Position numbers and translations under genes: made by a program
In this document: positions 7,422 through 15,799 of the stretch, in pieces
Layout of the letters: each line of letters starts with the position of its first letter
Position numbering within the stretch: the first letter of the stretch is position 1
DNA from: Aquabacterium sp.
GTDB lineage: Bacteria; Pseudomonadota; Gammaproteobacteria; Burkholderiales; Burkholderiaceae_C
Assembly: GCF_014378415.1 (NCBI RefSeq)
Contig: NZ_JACMNS010000158.1
Location: forward strand, 1-32,451
DNA: 32,451 nt
Direction: 5' to 3'
Notes under the pieces: model-generated
Seen by the model: the letters and a program-made list of their open reading frames with translations, nothing else
What the model was told of the DNA's origin: nothing
Databases searched by the model: none

Positions 7422-8492
7422 TCAGGCCAGGCAGCTGGGGGCTGTCAAGGCCGCGCTGCAAGGCTCATCCTGGCCCTGGTCATGCAGGAGCTTGCCAAGC
7501 GCTACTGGCGCAGCTACCCGGCGATGGATGCCGTTTTTCACGGCCACCACCTCGGCCATGATCGACAGCGCGATCTCGGCCGGCGTTTTACTGCCGATGT
7601 AAAGCCCAGCCGGTCCATGCAGGGCCTGCAGCGCGGCCTCGGGCACCTCGAAATGCTCGTGCAGGCGTTCGCGGCGCAGCGTGCTGTTGCGGCGCGAGCC
7701 AATGGCGCCCACGTAAAAGGCCTCGGACTGCAGGGCGTCGATCAGGGCCAGGTCGTCCAGCTTGGGGTCATGGGTCAGCGCGACCACGGCGGTGCGGGCA
7801 TCGGGCCGCAGCCTCAGGATCAGGTCGTCCGGCATCTCGTGGCTGATCTCGACCCCGTCCAGGCCCCAACTGGCGCGGTGCTCTTCGCGCGGGTCGCACA
7901 CCACCACCTCAAAGCCCAGGCTCAGCGCCATCTGGCAAAGAAAGCGCGACAGGTCGCCTGCGCCGATCACGATCAGGCGGTTCTGAGGGCCCAGGCAGGT
8001 GATGAGTTGGGTGCCGGTGAGCAATGGCACGCCATCGTGCCGACCGCCTCGTTCAACTTCGTGCAAGGTGACGTGGCCTGTGCGCAGGTCCAGCACCCGC
8101 TCGGTGCTGCGCCGTTGCTGGCAGGCTTGCAGCAGTTCAGGCAGGCGGCTGTGTGGGGCCGCCGCTTCCAGCACCAGCTCGACCGTGCCGCCGCAGGGCA
8201 GGCCGAAGCGGTGCGCCTCGTCGGCCGAGATGCCATAGCGCAGCACGGCGGGTGCGTCGGTGGCGCAGGCCGCTGCCACACCCCCTTCGCGGAGGCGGTG
8301 GATCAGGTCGTCTTCAATGCAGCCACCCGAGACCGAGCCCACGACCTCGCCCCGGCCATTGAGGGCCATGAGCGAGCCTGGCGGCCGTGGTGAAGATCCC
8401 CAGGTGCGCGCCACGGTGACCAGCACCACCGGCAGGCCATCGGTCTGCCAGCGCAGCACGGTGCGCAGGACCAGGGTGTCGAGGTCTTCCAT
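7422..8492 (-). CDS. XdhC/CoxI-family molybdenum hydroxylase accessory protein
   Basis: A 356-residue protein with the N-terminal XdhC/CoxI domain (TWGSSPRPPGS; GSVSGGCIEDDLI) and a C-terminal Rossmann-like domain (LIVIGAGDLSRFLCQMALSLGFEVVVCDPR; VGAIGSRRN). XdhC proteins bind the molybdenum cofactor, promote its sulfuration and hand it to xanthine dehydrogenase or aldehyde oxidase-type enzymes. The stop is one base before the MocA-like ATG, so the two are one operon. The partner hydroxylase must be encoded elsewhere. Upstream on the same strand, 134 bases away, is an AraC-type regulator that could control it. Confidence 0.88.
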   Translation of the reverse strand: MEDLDTLVLRTVLRWQTDGLPVVLVTVARTWGSSPRPPGSLMALNGRGEVVGSVSGGCIEDDLIHRLREGGVAAACATDAPAVLRYGISADEAHRFGLPCGGTVELVLEAAAPHSRLPELLQACQQRRSTERVLDLRTGHVTLHEVERGGRHDGVPLLTGTQLITCLGPQNRLIVIGAGDLSRFLCQMALSLGFEVVVCDPREEHRASWGLDGVEISHEMPDDLILRLRPDARTAVVALTHDPKLDDLALIDALQSEAFYVGAIGSRRNSTLRRERLHEHFEVPEAALQALHGPAGLYIGSKTPAEIALSIMAEVVAVKNGIHRRVAAPVALGKLLHDQGQDEPCSAALTAPSCLA

Positions 8493-8626
8493 GGGGCGGG
8501 GCTCCTTCAGGGGTTGATGACGGCGCGTCGCCGATCAAGCCAGGTTGGAGGGCAATTGGCGTGCCGGCTTGCCTTCGGCTCGATGCAGTTGAAGTCCGAG
8601 TTCATCAAAAAGGCGTGAGCCTTTCC

Positions 8627-9643
8627 CTAGGGCTGGGCCTTGCCGCCCCGACCTTCCCGCCAGTCCGACGGCGTCAGGCCCGACCACCTTCTGAAGGCAC
8701 GGTGAAAGCTGTGCACCGATGAAAACCCCAGCGCCTCGGCGATCTGCTTGAGCGGCAGCTTGCCCTCGGCCAGCAGCCGCTCTGCCGTCAGGCGCTGGCA
8801 CTCCTGGGCCAGCCCGGCATGCGTCATGTCCAGCATGCCCAGGTGTCTGCGAAAGCTGCGCTCACTCATGCCCAGATGCGCTGCCGTTTCAGTCACGCTG
8901 GGCAGCCGTGGAAACGCGCTCAGCAGCCACGCGCGCACGGTGTCCGCCATGTCCGAGCCCGCCTTCATCGCGGCCAGCAGCGAGTCCGCCCGCGTTCTGG
9001 CCGCCACATAGGCGACGGGGTCGTGGCTGGGCAGCTTGACGTCCAGCAGCGCCCGGTTGAAGGTGATCGAGCACTCCTTTTGCCCAAAGCTGAGGCGCTG
9101 CCCAAAGGTGGCCACATAGCGTTGTTCATGCTCTGCTGGCGGCGCATGTGGAAAAGAAACCTCGAGGATGTCGGCGTTGCTCGCACCCACGAAACGCAGC
9201 ATCTGCACCGAACTGGTTGCCACCTGGGCCATGCGGAAGTGGCCGCTCAAACCACCTTGAACCACCGGCTGCACCACCAGGCGGGCGGTGGTCGCGGTCT
9301 CCGCCAGTTCAACCTCGGAGCGCTCCAGCACCAGCAGTGCAAAGCGCTTAATGTCGTTGAGCATGTGGCGCAGGCTGGGTGTGGGCAGCACCAACGGTGT
9401 GATGGCGCCGTAGCGCATCAGGGCGAGACTCTTGCCCGCCACCAGGCCAAAGGCCGAATCGCCCGTCTCCTCAATGGTGGCGGCCATCATGCGGTCGAAC
9501 AGATCCGCCGACACCCATTCGCCATCTTCCTGCAGGTCATCGAACGACTCGATGCCACACCGCCTCAGCACCGCGCTGGCCTTGAATCCTTCCAAGTCAA
9601 GCGTGTAGGCCAGGATCTTCAGGTTGATGGGAGAGATTCGCAT
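8627..9643 (-). CDS. AraC-family transcriptional regulator (arabinose-binding-like N-terminal domain)
   Basis: A 338-residue regulator. The N-terminal ~200 residues resemble the ligand domain of the OruR/ArgR-like AraC subgroup (FGLVAGKSLALMRYGAITPLVLPTPS). The C-terminal ~100 residues hold the two helix-turn-helix motifs: SVTETAAHLGMSERSFRRHL, and LKQIAEALGFSSVHSFHRAF followed by WSGLTPSDWR. The effector is unknown. It is divergent from the CocE-type hydrolase gene across about 158 bases, the usual layout for a regulator and its target. The XdhC/MocA pair lies downstream on the same strand. Confidence 0.9.
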   Translation of the reverse strand: MRISPINLKILAYTLDLEGFKASAVLRRCGIESFDDLQEDGEWVSADLFDRMMAATIEETGDSAFGLVAGKSLALMRYGAITPLVLPTPSLRHMLNDIKRFALLVLERSEVELAETATTARLVVQPVVQGGLSGHFRMAQVATSSVQMLRFVGASNADILEVSFPHAPPAEHEQRYVATFGQRLSFGQKECSITFNRALLDVKLPSHDPVAYVAARTRADSLLAAMKAGSDMADTVRAWLLSAFPRLPSVTETAAHLGMSERSFRRHLGMLDMTHAGLAQECQRLTAERLLAEGKLPLKQIAEALGFSSVHSFHRAFRRWSGLTPSDWREGRGGKAQP

Positions 9644-9801
9644 GGGGGAGCAGTCTGGGGGTTTTCCATGCGCCAGCGCGCCTGCAATGGTCGGGGCTTT
9701 CCCTAGAAAACACCCCTGGGGGTTACAAAGTGGCCGTTCAAGTCAATGCCCGCTGTGTTGGTGCGCCCTACGCTTGCTGGATCAAAACAGGAGACTCCGT
9801 C
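9644..9801. promoter_or_regulatory. Divergent promoter region between AraC regulator and CocE-type hydrolase
   Basis: These 158 bases must carry the promoters for both genes. GGGGGTTTTCC at 9656-9666 and GAAAACACCCC at 9706-9716 form an imperfect inverted pair. The 10-mer ctttccctag (9697-9706) recurs at 8621-8630, upstream of the XdhC gene. No consensus -35/-10 pair stands out. The regulator probably binds here; this is inferred from layout only. Confidence 0.4.
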
Positions 9802-11853
9802 ATGCAACGATCCACCCAGGGCGTGCGCGCCTTCGCACTCAGCAGTCTGGCCGCCATTCTGCTCACCGCTGGCGTCACCAGCGCCTTGGCCGCGACCACC
9901 ACCACCCTGGGCACGCGCGGCAGCCTCAGCCAAGCCAACCCTGCCGTCACGGCCAATGCCAATGGTGCCTGGAAAGACTACTCGCGTGCTGAGGAATATG
10001 CCAAGGCCGTCACCTTGCCGCTGCAGTTCATCACGATGAAGAACGGTCAGAAGCTGGCCGTGTTCGTTTCCGTGCCGGCCGATGCCCAGGGCAACCCCGT
10101 GCAGGGCGCTTTCCCCGCGGTCCTGACGCAGACCGCTTACCGCATTGACCTGGGCCAACTGCTGGGCAGCATTGCCGTGACTGGCAACACCCTGCTGGTG
10201 GGCGGCAAAGACGAGTTCATGATCAAGCGTGGCTACATCTCGGTCGCGGTCGATGTGCTGGGCTCCGGCATGTCCGATGGCCAAGGTGCCTTGTTGGGCG
10301 CCGCCGAACAGGCCGCTTATGGCGAAGCGGTAGATTGGGTCACCAAGCAGCCGTGGTTCAACGGCAACCTGGGCCTGGCGGGCACGTCCTACCTGGGCAT
10401 CACCAGCCTGCTGACCGCTGAACAGCAAAACCCCGCCGTGAAGGCCGTGTTTGCCCAAGTGCCCATGGGTGATTCTTACCGTGGAACCGTGGGTGTGGGG
10501 GGCTTGCTCAATGCTCAGTTCATCAGCCTGTGGCTGCCACTGACGCAGACGCTGAGCGTCCAGAACGACATCGCCAAAAGCCTGCACCCCACCTTTGCGA
10601 CACAGATTGAAGCCGCCAACCAAGAGCACATTGCCGCCATCGACAGCTGGTACCTGCCCACGGTCAACAACTCCCTGGCGGGCTTGACGGGTTTTGCCAC
10701 CGACGACGGCGATTTCTGGTCGACCCGCTCACCCCTGGAAAAGGCCGCCAGCATCAAGGTGCCCACCTTCATCTTGGGTGGCTCCAACGACATCTTCCAG
10801 CGCGACGAGCCCTTGCTCTATGAACAGTTGAAGAGGAACGTCACCACCAAGCTGCTGATCGTGCCGGGCGCCCATGTCCAGGCGGTGCTGAGCTCGCAGA
10901 ACGACGCCAACAACGCCACGGCCAACGGCGCCCCGCCGACCAAGTTCCTGATGCTGCAGTGGTTTGACCAATACCTGCGCGGCATGAACACGGGCGCGGC
11001 CACGCTGCCCAACGTCACGCAATACGTGGAAGGCTACGGCGTCCTGGGCAATCGCTTTGCCAGCACCACCGACTGGCCGCACCCCAAGGCTGTCCCGCAG
11101 CGCTACTACCTGCGCGGCAACATGAAGTTGACCACCCAGGCGCCCTGGCTGCCTGAAGCCAGCCACACCATCGCCGAGCCCCAAGGCGCCGTGATCACCT
11201 ACAACGCCAGCGACACCGGCAAAACCGTGCAGGCCAAGGTGACCTTGAACGATGGCAGCGATTGCTCGTCCAGCTATGTGCAGTGGTCGCTGGGCATTGG
11301 CGGCTTGCTGCCCAAGCTTTGCTACACCAACAGCAACACTGTCGAAAAAGAGCAGAAGGCGCTGATCTACCAGACCGCGCCCCTGACCGAAGACATGTAC
11401 ATCAACGGCCCCATGCAGGCTGACATCTGGATGTCGGCCACGAACACTGAAGCGGCCGTGGCGGTTCGCATTGATGACGTGGATGTGTGGGGCAATGCCA
11501 CCCCCATCTCGACCGGCCTGCAGTCCGCCAGCCACCGCGCGGTCGACACCAGCCGTTCGCGCTACATCAATGGCGTGATGGTCCAGCCATGGCACCCCTT
11601 CACCCTGGCGGCCAAGCAGGCCGTGGTGCCTGGCCAGGCCATGCTGGTGCCGGTGGAAGTCTTCCCCGCTGCGGCACTGATCCGCAAGGGCCACAAGCTG
11701 CGCATTGCCATCAGCGCCAGCAACCAGGCGCAGGGCATCTGGGCCACACCACAGCAGCTGAAGGCCAATGGCAATGTGAGCACCATCTACAACGACCCAA
11801 GCCGGCCCTCCAGCCTGGTGTTGACTTTGGTGCCCAGCAGCGTCTTGAAGTAA
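9802..11853 (+). CDS. Exported CocE/NonD-family alpha/beta hydrolase (X-Pro dipeptidyl-peptidase S15-like)
   Basis: A 683-residue secreted hydrolase. The ATG at 9802 is preceded by aggag and gives a clean signal peptide ending near ALA (residue 30). An S15-type alpha/beta hydrolase domain follows: nucleophile in GLAGTSYLGIT (Ser about 196), acid in GGSNDIF (Asp about 330) and base in GAHVQAV (His about 358). The C-terminal jelly-roll domain of CocE/NonD proteins covers about 450-680 (YLRGN, DMYINGPMQADIWMSATNTE, HKLRIAISASN). Family members cleave esters or prolyl peptides; the substrate here is unknown. The signal peptide implies periplasmic or extracellular action. It is likely controlled by the divergent AraC-type regulator. 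Confidence 0.88.
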   Translation: MQRSTQGVRAFALSSLAAILLTAGVTSALAATTTTLGTRGSLSQANPAVTANANGAWKDYSRAEEYAKAVTLPLQFITMKNGQKLAVFVSVPADAQGNPVQGAFPAVLTQTAYRIDLGQLLGSIAVTGNTLLVGGKDEFMIKRGYISVAVDVLGSGMSDGQGALLGAAEQAAYGEAVDWVTKQPWFNGNLGLAGTSYLGITSLLTAEQQNPAVKAVFAQVPMGDSYRGTVGVGGLLNAQFISLWLPLTQTLSVQNDIAKSLHPTFATQIEAANQEHIAAIDSWYLPTVNNSLAGLTGFATDDGDFWSTRSPLEKAASIKVPTFILGGSNDIFQRDEPLLYEQLKRNVTTKLLIVPGAHVQAVLSSQNDANNATANGAPPTKFLMLQWFDQYLRGMNTGAATLPNVTQYVEGYGVLGNRFASTTDWPHPKAVPQRYYLRGNMKLTTQAPWLPEASHTIAEPQGAVITYNASDTGKTVQAKVTLNDGSDCSSSYVQWSLGIGGLLPKLCYTNSNTVEKEQKALIYQTAPLTEDMYINGPMQADIWMSATNTEAAVAVRIDDVDVWGNATPISTGLQSASHRAVDTSRSRYINGVMVQPWHPFTLAAKQAVVPGQAMLVPVEVFPAAALIRKGHKLRIAISASNQAQGIWATPQQLKANGNVSTIYNDPSRPSSLVLTLVPSSVLK

Positions 11854-12096
11854 GCGCAGCGCGGGGCCTGTGGCCGGTAGAAGGCGACCGGGTCGGGCGC
11901 GCCCTTGCCCAGCAAGCCCATCACCTGGCCCCAGGCATTGGTCTTGGGCATGCCGGCCGGGAAGCGCGCATTGAAGGCGGTCGTGTTCTCGGACCAGGCT
12001 TTCAGCGCGGCTTCGTCCGTGGGCAGGTCTTTGTGGCCCGAAGCCCAGTCCAAGAAATTGCCCAGGAAGGTTGAACTTGGTGTAGCCCTAGGCCGC
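11854..12096 (-). pseudogene. Possible coding remnant antisense to and abutting the CocE-type gene
   Basis: On the minus strand the interval reads like protein: GYTKFN, then, after an apparent one-base frame change near 12070, FLGNFLDWASGHKDLPTDE, and on through ARFPAGMPKTNAWGQVMGLLGKG toward 11854. Beyond that point the reading is only the antisense of the CocE gene. Codon use is like neighbouring genes, but I recognise no family. There is no start and no independent stop. I treat it as a probable gene fragment; the alternative is chance open frame in GC-rich DNA. Confidence 0.3.
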
Positions 12097-12114
12097 GCGG
12101 CGCCCTTCTCCCTG

Positions 12115-12132
12115 CCCCCTCAGGTGAGGGGG
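12115..12132. terminator. GC-rich hairpin downstream of grxC
   Basis: Perfect inverted repeat ccccctca-gg-tgaggggg, beginning 5 bases past the grxC stop. The stem is strong but no T run follows on the minus strand, so it may stabilise or terminate transcripts without being a canonical intrinsic terminator. Confidence 0.45.
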
Positions 12133-12136
12133 TGGG

Positions 12137-12394
12137 TCAGGCGCCCAGCAAAGGCATCAAACCGCCCCGGTGGTCCAGGGCCATCAAATCGTCGCAGCCG
12201 CCCACGTGCGTGTCGCCAATGAAGATTTGCGGCACCGTGCGCTGGCCGGTGATCTGCATCATGTGCTGGCGTTGCACCGGGTCTTGGTCAACGCGGATTT
12301 CTTCGATGTGCTCGACACCGCGCTGCTTGAGCAGCATCTTGGCCCGGACGCAGTAGGGGCAGACCTGGGTGGTGTACATCTTGACGGTTTGCAT
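12137..12394 (-). CDS. grxC: Glutaredoxin 3
   Basis: An 85-residue monothiol/dithiol oxidoreductase of normal glutaredoxin length. Active site CPYC (Cys12 and Cys15) follows the first strand; TVPQIFIG with the cis-proline and GGCDDLMAL for glutathione binding are present. It reduces protein disulfides and glutathionylated proteins in the cytoplasm using glutathione. It follows the rhodanese gene on the same strand by about 100 bases, and the two are probably co-transcribed. Confidence 0.95.
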   Translation of the reverse strand: MQTVKMYTTQVCPYCVRAKMLLKQRGVEHIEEIRVDQDPVQRQHMMQITGQRTVPQIFIGDTHVGGCDDLMALDHRGGLMPLLGA

Positions 12395-12498
12395 GGTGGC
12401 TCGGCTTAAGGCTTGAGTTCAATCCAGGTGACATTGTCCTGCGCCTGGCATGACCGTTACCCCTGTGGGGGCACCCACCGGGCGCCCCTTGTGTGGCA

Positions 12499-12909
12499 TC
12501 AGGCCGTTTTTTCGACCGGCAGGTTGGCTTCGCGCCAGGCTTTCAGGCCGCCGGCCAGCACCTGGGCTTTGTCGTAGCCCATGGTTTTGAGCTGGGCCAC
12601 GGCCTTGGTGCTGCGCGCGCCAGTGGCGCACACCACGACCAGCGGCGTCGTTTTGTTGCCGGGCAAGCCTTTGACTTTGTCGGTCAGGGTGTCCAGGGGG
12701 ATGTTCTTGGCGCCCACCACGTGGCCAGCGGCGAATTCGGCCGCGTCGCACACGTCGATCACCTGGGCTTTTTCGCGGTTGATGAGGTGCACCGCATTGG
12801 CGGGGGTCAAGCCCGCGTTGACCCCACCCTTGATCTGGGGCCACAAGAGCAGGCCCCCGGAGGCCAAGGCTGCGACAAGCCAGTACCAGTTCTCAAGCAG
12901 ATAGCTCAT
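12499..12909 (-). CDS. Membrane-anchored rhodanese-like protein
   Basis: A 136-residue protein with an N-terminal membrane helix (residues about 8-25, WYWLVAALASGGLLLWP) and a single rhodanese domain (about 33-132). The catalytic loop is CATGARS with Cys94. The domain probably transfers sulfane sulfur or acts as a redox-linked sulfur carrier; the physiological acceptor is unknown. Orientation of the domain relative to the membrane cannot be fixed from sequence alone. It is divergent from gpmA across 76 bases and precedes grxC. Confidence 0.9.
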   Translation of the reverse strand: MSYLLENWYWLVAALASGGLLLWPQIKGGVNAGLTPANAVHLINREKAQVIDVCDAAEFAAGHVVGAKNIPLDTLTDKVKGLPGNKTTPLVVVCATGARSTKAVAQLKTMGYDKAQVLAGGLKAWREANLPVEKTA

Positions 12910-12945
12910 GGAAAATCTTTCGTGTGGGTAGCAAACATGGGATTT

Positions 12946-12951
12946 TATAAT
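12946..12951 (+). promoter_or_regulatory. Consensus -10 element (TATAAT) for gpmA
   Basis: A perfect TATAAT lies 34 bases before the gpmA ATG in the 76-base divergent gap shared with the rhodanese gene. No good -35 is visible at standard spacing. The overlapping reverse strand reads TATAAA and may serve the rhodanese/grxC side. Confidence 0.5.
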
Positions 12952-12985
12952 CTATGACTCTCTTTACGCGACCGGACTTGAAGCC

Positions 12986-13729
12986 ATGTACAAGCTTGTG
13001 CTGATTCGCCATGGCGAATCCACCTGGAACCTCGAAAATCGTTTCACCGGCTGGACCGATGTGGACCTGACGCCCACGGGCGTCGAACAGGCCAAACAGG
13101 CCGGGCGGTTGTTGTCCGCCGAGGGCTACGAATTCGACGTGGCCTACACCTCGGTGCTCAAGCGCGCCATCCACACCCTGTGGCACACGCTGGACGAGAT
13201 GGACCGCCCCTGGTTGCCGGTCGTCAACTCCTGGCGCCTGAACGAGCGCCACTATGGCGGCCTGCAAGGCCTGAACAAGGGCGAAACCGCCAAGCAGTAT
13301 GGCGACGAGCAGGTGCTGGTGTGGCGCCGCAGCTATGACACGCCCCCGCCTGCGTTGGAGGCCAATGACCCGCGCGGTCAGCGCCAGGACATCCGCTACA
13401 GCAAGCTCAAGCCCGAGCAGATCCCGCTGACCGAATGCCTGAAAGACACCGTGGAGCGCGTGCTGCCCTTCTGGAACGAGGCCATGGCCCCGGCCATCAA
13501 GGCGGGCAAGCGCATCGTGGTGGCGGCGCACGGCAACAGCATCCGCGCTTTGGTCAAGTACCTGGACAACATCGGTGATGACGACATCGTGGGCGTGAAC
13601 ATCCCCAACGGCATCCCGCTGGTGTATGAGCTGGACGCTGATCTGAAGCCGATCAAGCATTACTACCTGGGCGATGCGGATTCGATCGCCAAGGCGGCAG
13701 CTGCGGTGGCGAGCCAGGGCAAGGCCTGA
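12986..13729 (+). CDS. gpmA: 2,3-bisphosphoglycerate-dependent phosphoglycerate mutase
   Basis: A 247-residue glycolytic enzyme interconverting 3- and 2-phosphoglycerate in the cytoplasm. The phosphohistidine motif is LIRHGES (His9). Other family signatures are [25 protein letters not shown], the RRSYDTPPP loop and the second histidine in [15 protein letters not shown]. Full length for the dPGM family. It stands alone on the plus strand; a hairpin with 6-bp arms (13735-13740 / 13749-13754) follows the stop. Confidence 0.96.
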   Translation: MYKLVLIRHGESTWNLENRFTGWTDVDLTPTGVEQAKQAGRLLSAEGYEFDVAYTSVLKRAIHTLWHTLDEMDRPWLPVVNSWRLNERHYGGLQGLNKGETAKQYGDEQVLVWRRSYDTPPPALEANDPRGQRQDIRYSKLKPEQIPLTECLKDTVERVLPFWNEAMAPAIKAGKRIVVAAHGNSIRALVKYLDNIGDDDIVGVNIPNGIPLVYELDADLKPIKHYYLGDADSIAKAAAAVASQGKA

Positions 13730-13734
13730 TTCAA

Positions 13735-13754
13735 GCGCTTCCCAGCAAAAGCGC
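13735..13754. terminator. Small hairpin between convergent gpmA and EEP-family genes
   Basis: Arms gcgctt and aagcgc with an 8-base loop lie in the 51-base convergent gap. There is no T run, so it is only a weak terminator candidate. Confidence 0.3.
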
Positions 13755-13780
13755 ACCTAGTTTCGAACGGTACTACCGCC

Positions 13781-14812
13781 TCAGCGCCCCAACCCAGTCA
13801 AGCTGTAGACCACCGGACAGTGATCCGACAGCAAACGCCCCTGGTCTTCAGGGGCAAAGGCCAAACGGGTGAACTGCTTTTGCGCTGCGCGGGCAGCCAG
13901 CTTCTCGCTGACAAGGATGTCGTCGATGTAGCCCTTGTGGCGGTCATCGGCACTGCAGGGGATGCTGCCGGCACCCTCGGTGGCGCGCACCAGCAAGGCC
14001 CCGGCTGGCTCGTTGTCGCTCAAGGCGTTGAACAGATTGAAGGGCTGGGATTCGTCCGGCCCGGCGGGGTAGCGTGAGTCTTTGTCCAGGTGGCGATTGA
14101 AGTCACCCAGGATGGCGAAGGCTTTGCCCTCGCGCACGCGCTCGTCGACCCAGCGCTCAAGCACGGGCACTTGCTGGCGCAGTTTCTGGCAGGGGGCGAA
14201 CTGGCGGTCCAGCTTGCCGTCGAAGCAGCCGCTTTTCAAGTGCACGGCAAGCAGGCGAACTTCGCGTGCCGTGCCGGGGAAGAGGGTGATGTCGGCGCCG
14301 GCGCGGGTGCCGCCATCCACATCCAGCGCGCTCAGGTCGCCATTGCAGCGGTAAGGCGTGCCTTCGCGGATCGCAAAGCCAACCTTTTGCGGGTGGGCGC
14401 GGTTGACGAAGCAGTCCAGCTTCCAGCCTTGGCGGAACACCTGCCGGGCGGCCACGGCGCCATCGACTTCCTGCAAGGCCACGGCATCGGCCTTGACCGT
14501 GTCCCGCAATTGCTCGGCGGTGTGCGCCAAGGCGTCAAAGTCGGCCTGGGTGCGTGTGGGCGGTTGGGCTTTGCCCGGGGTGCAGGGCAAAGCGTGTTCA
14601 TCGCTGCGGGGTTGCTGGCGCAAGCAGCGGCTGCCCAGCTCGGCGCGGTCGGCGGGGGTGAGCAGCCACTCCATGTTCCAGGTGGCCAGGCGCAGGGCAT
14701 CGCCTTGGGCGGCGCTGGTCTGAGAGCAGGCGCTGAGCAAACTCAAGGCGGACGCAAGGGCCGCCATCACGCTGAGCGCGCGGCGGCTCGACAGGTAAGA
14801 CATGGTGTTCAT
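13781..14812 (-). CDS. Endonuclease/exonuclease/phosphatase-family lipoprotein
   Basis: A 343-residue protein with a lipoprotein signal peptide (lipobox LSAC, Cys about 29) and an EEP domain: ATWNMEW (metal-binding Asn), ALQEVDG (Glu), HLKSG, ILGDFNRHLD, and the C-terminal SDHCPVVY with catalytic Asp-His. Family enzymes are metal-dependent nucleases, sphingomyelinases or phosphatases. Export to the envelope suggests scavenging of extracellular nucleic acid or phosphoesters, but the substrate is not determined. Two starts (codons 1 and 4) are equally plausible. It lies downstream of the PfkB gene and is separated from it by a hairpin. Confidence 0.85.
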   Translation of the reverse strand: MNTMSYLSSRRALSVMAALASALSLLSACSQTSAAQGDALRLATWNMEWLLTPADRAELGSRCLRQQPRSDEHALPCTPGKAQPPTRTQADFDALAHTAEQLRDTVKADAVALQEVDGAVAARQVFRQGWKLDCFVNRAHPQKVGFAIREGTPYRCNGDLSALDVDGGTRAGADITLFPGTAREVRLLAVHLKSGCFDGKLDRQFAPCQKLRQQVPVLERWVDERVREGKAFAILGDFNRHLDKDSRYPAGPDESQPFNLFNALSDNEPAGALLVRATEGAGSIPCSADDRHKGYIDDILVSEKLAARAAQKQFTRLAFAPEDQGRLLSDHCPVVYSLTGLGR

Positions 14813-14832
14813 TCCTCTGAATTTTTTTGCAG

Positions 14833-14853
14833 GGGCGCCTCTAGCGGGCGCCC
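14833..14853 (-). terminator. GC-rich hairpin between PfkB kinase and EEP lipoprotein genes
   Basis: gggcgcc (14833-14839) pairs with ggcgccc (14847-14853). It lies 25 bases past the PfkB stop in the minus direction. The adjacent homopolymer is A, not T, in the minus transcript, so it may act as an attenuator or mRNA-stability element. Confidence 0.35.
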
Positions 14854-14877
14854 TCTGGTCGAACGGGTGCCGAACGG

Positions 14878-15786
14878 TCAGCCGGCCAACAGCGCTGCGC
14901 GGTCCACCGTGTAGTTTTGCGGGCCCGACACGGCGATCTTGAGCGAGCCCATGCGGTTGGCCAGCGCCACAGACTTGAGGAGGTCCCAGCCATTGGACAG
15001 CCCGAACAGCAGGCCGCCACGGAAGGCATCGCCACAGCCGGTCGGGTCGACCACGGCAGCGGCCTTGACGCCCGGCACGTGCGTGATCTCGCCCTGGATG
15101 TAAACGTTGCAGCCTTCAGCACCCAGCGTCTCGATCAGGCCCTTGAGGTGCGACTTGGAGATCTCGGCCAGGCTTTGGCCCGTGCGGTCGGCCAGCATCT
15201 TGCCTTCGTAGTCGTTGACGGCAACCCAGCTGGCTTGCGAGACAAAACGCTTGAGGTCATCGCCGTCGAACATGGGCAGGCCCTGGCCCGGGTCGAACAC
15301 GAAGGGGATCTTGGCAGCGGCCAATTGCTCGGCGTGTTGGATCATGGCGTCGCGGCCATCGGGGCCGATGATGGCCAGTTGCACCTTGGGATCGGCGGTG
15401 ATCTTCAACTGCGCGGCGAACTGCATGGCGCCGGGGTGGAAGGCCGTGATCTGGTTGTTGTCCTTGTCGGTGATGATGATGGCCTGGGCAGTGTGGCTCT
15501 CGGTCACCGTGAGCACGTGCTCCAGGCTGATGCCCCATTGCTGCATGCGCTCGCGGTAGGGGGCGCCATCGACGCCCAACGCGGCCATGACCAAAGGCTC
15601 ACCGCCCAACTGGTGCAGGCCATAGGCGATGTTGCCGGCCACGCCGCCGAACTCGCGCTTGAGCGTGGGTACCAGGAAGGACACATTCAGGATGTGCAGC
15701 TGGTCGGGCAGGATCTGCTGCGCGAAGCGGCCGTCAAAGGTGCTGATGGTGTCAAAGGCCAGCGAGCCGCAAATCAGAACGGACAT
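14878..15786 (-). CDS. PfkB-family carbohydrate/nucleoside kinase
   Basis: A 302-residue ribokinase-fold kinase. It opens with ICGSLAFDTI, has the substrate-side GGVAGNIAYGLHQLGG motif, and ends with the PfkB signature DPTGCGDAFRGGLLFGL, containing the anion hole and catalytic Asp. The overall pattern is closest to bacterial adenosine-kinase-like members, but sugar kinases share these motifs, so the substrate is open. It lies 13 bases downstream of the DUF3426 gene, at the end of the aroQ-acc-prmA block. Confidence 0.88.
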   Translation of the reverse strand: MSVLICGSLAFDTISTFDGRFAQQILPDQLHILNVSFLVPTLKREFGGVAGNIAYGLHQLGGEPLVMAALGVDGAPYRERMQQWGISLEHVLTVTESHTAQAIIITDKDNNQITAFHPGAMQFAAQLKITADPKVQLAIIGPDGRDAMIQHAEQLAAAKIPFVFDPGQGLPMFDGDDLKRFVSQASWVAVNDYEGKMLADRTGQSLAEISKSHLKGLIETLGAEGCNVYIQGEITHVPGVKAAAVVDPTGCGDAFRGGLLFGLSNGWDLLKSVALANRMGSLKIAVSGPQNYTVDRAALLAG

Positions 15787-15799
15787 GTTTGAAAAATCC

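Noticed and set aside
7320-8393. 357-codon plus-strand open frame opposite XdhC
   Set aside because: Shadow of the XdhC gene, which carries the family motifs.
12419-12844. Minus-strand frame overlapping the rhodanese gene
   Set aside because: Out-of-frame shadow; the rhodanese catalytic loop is in the other frame.
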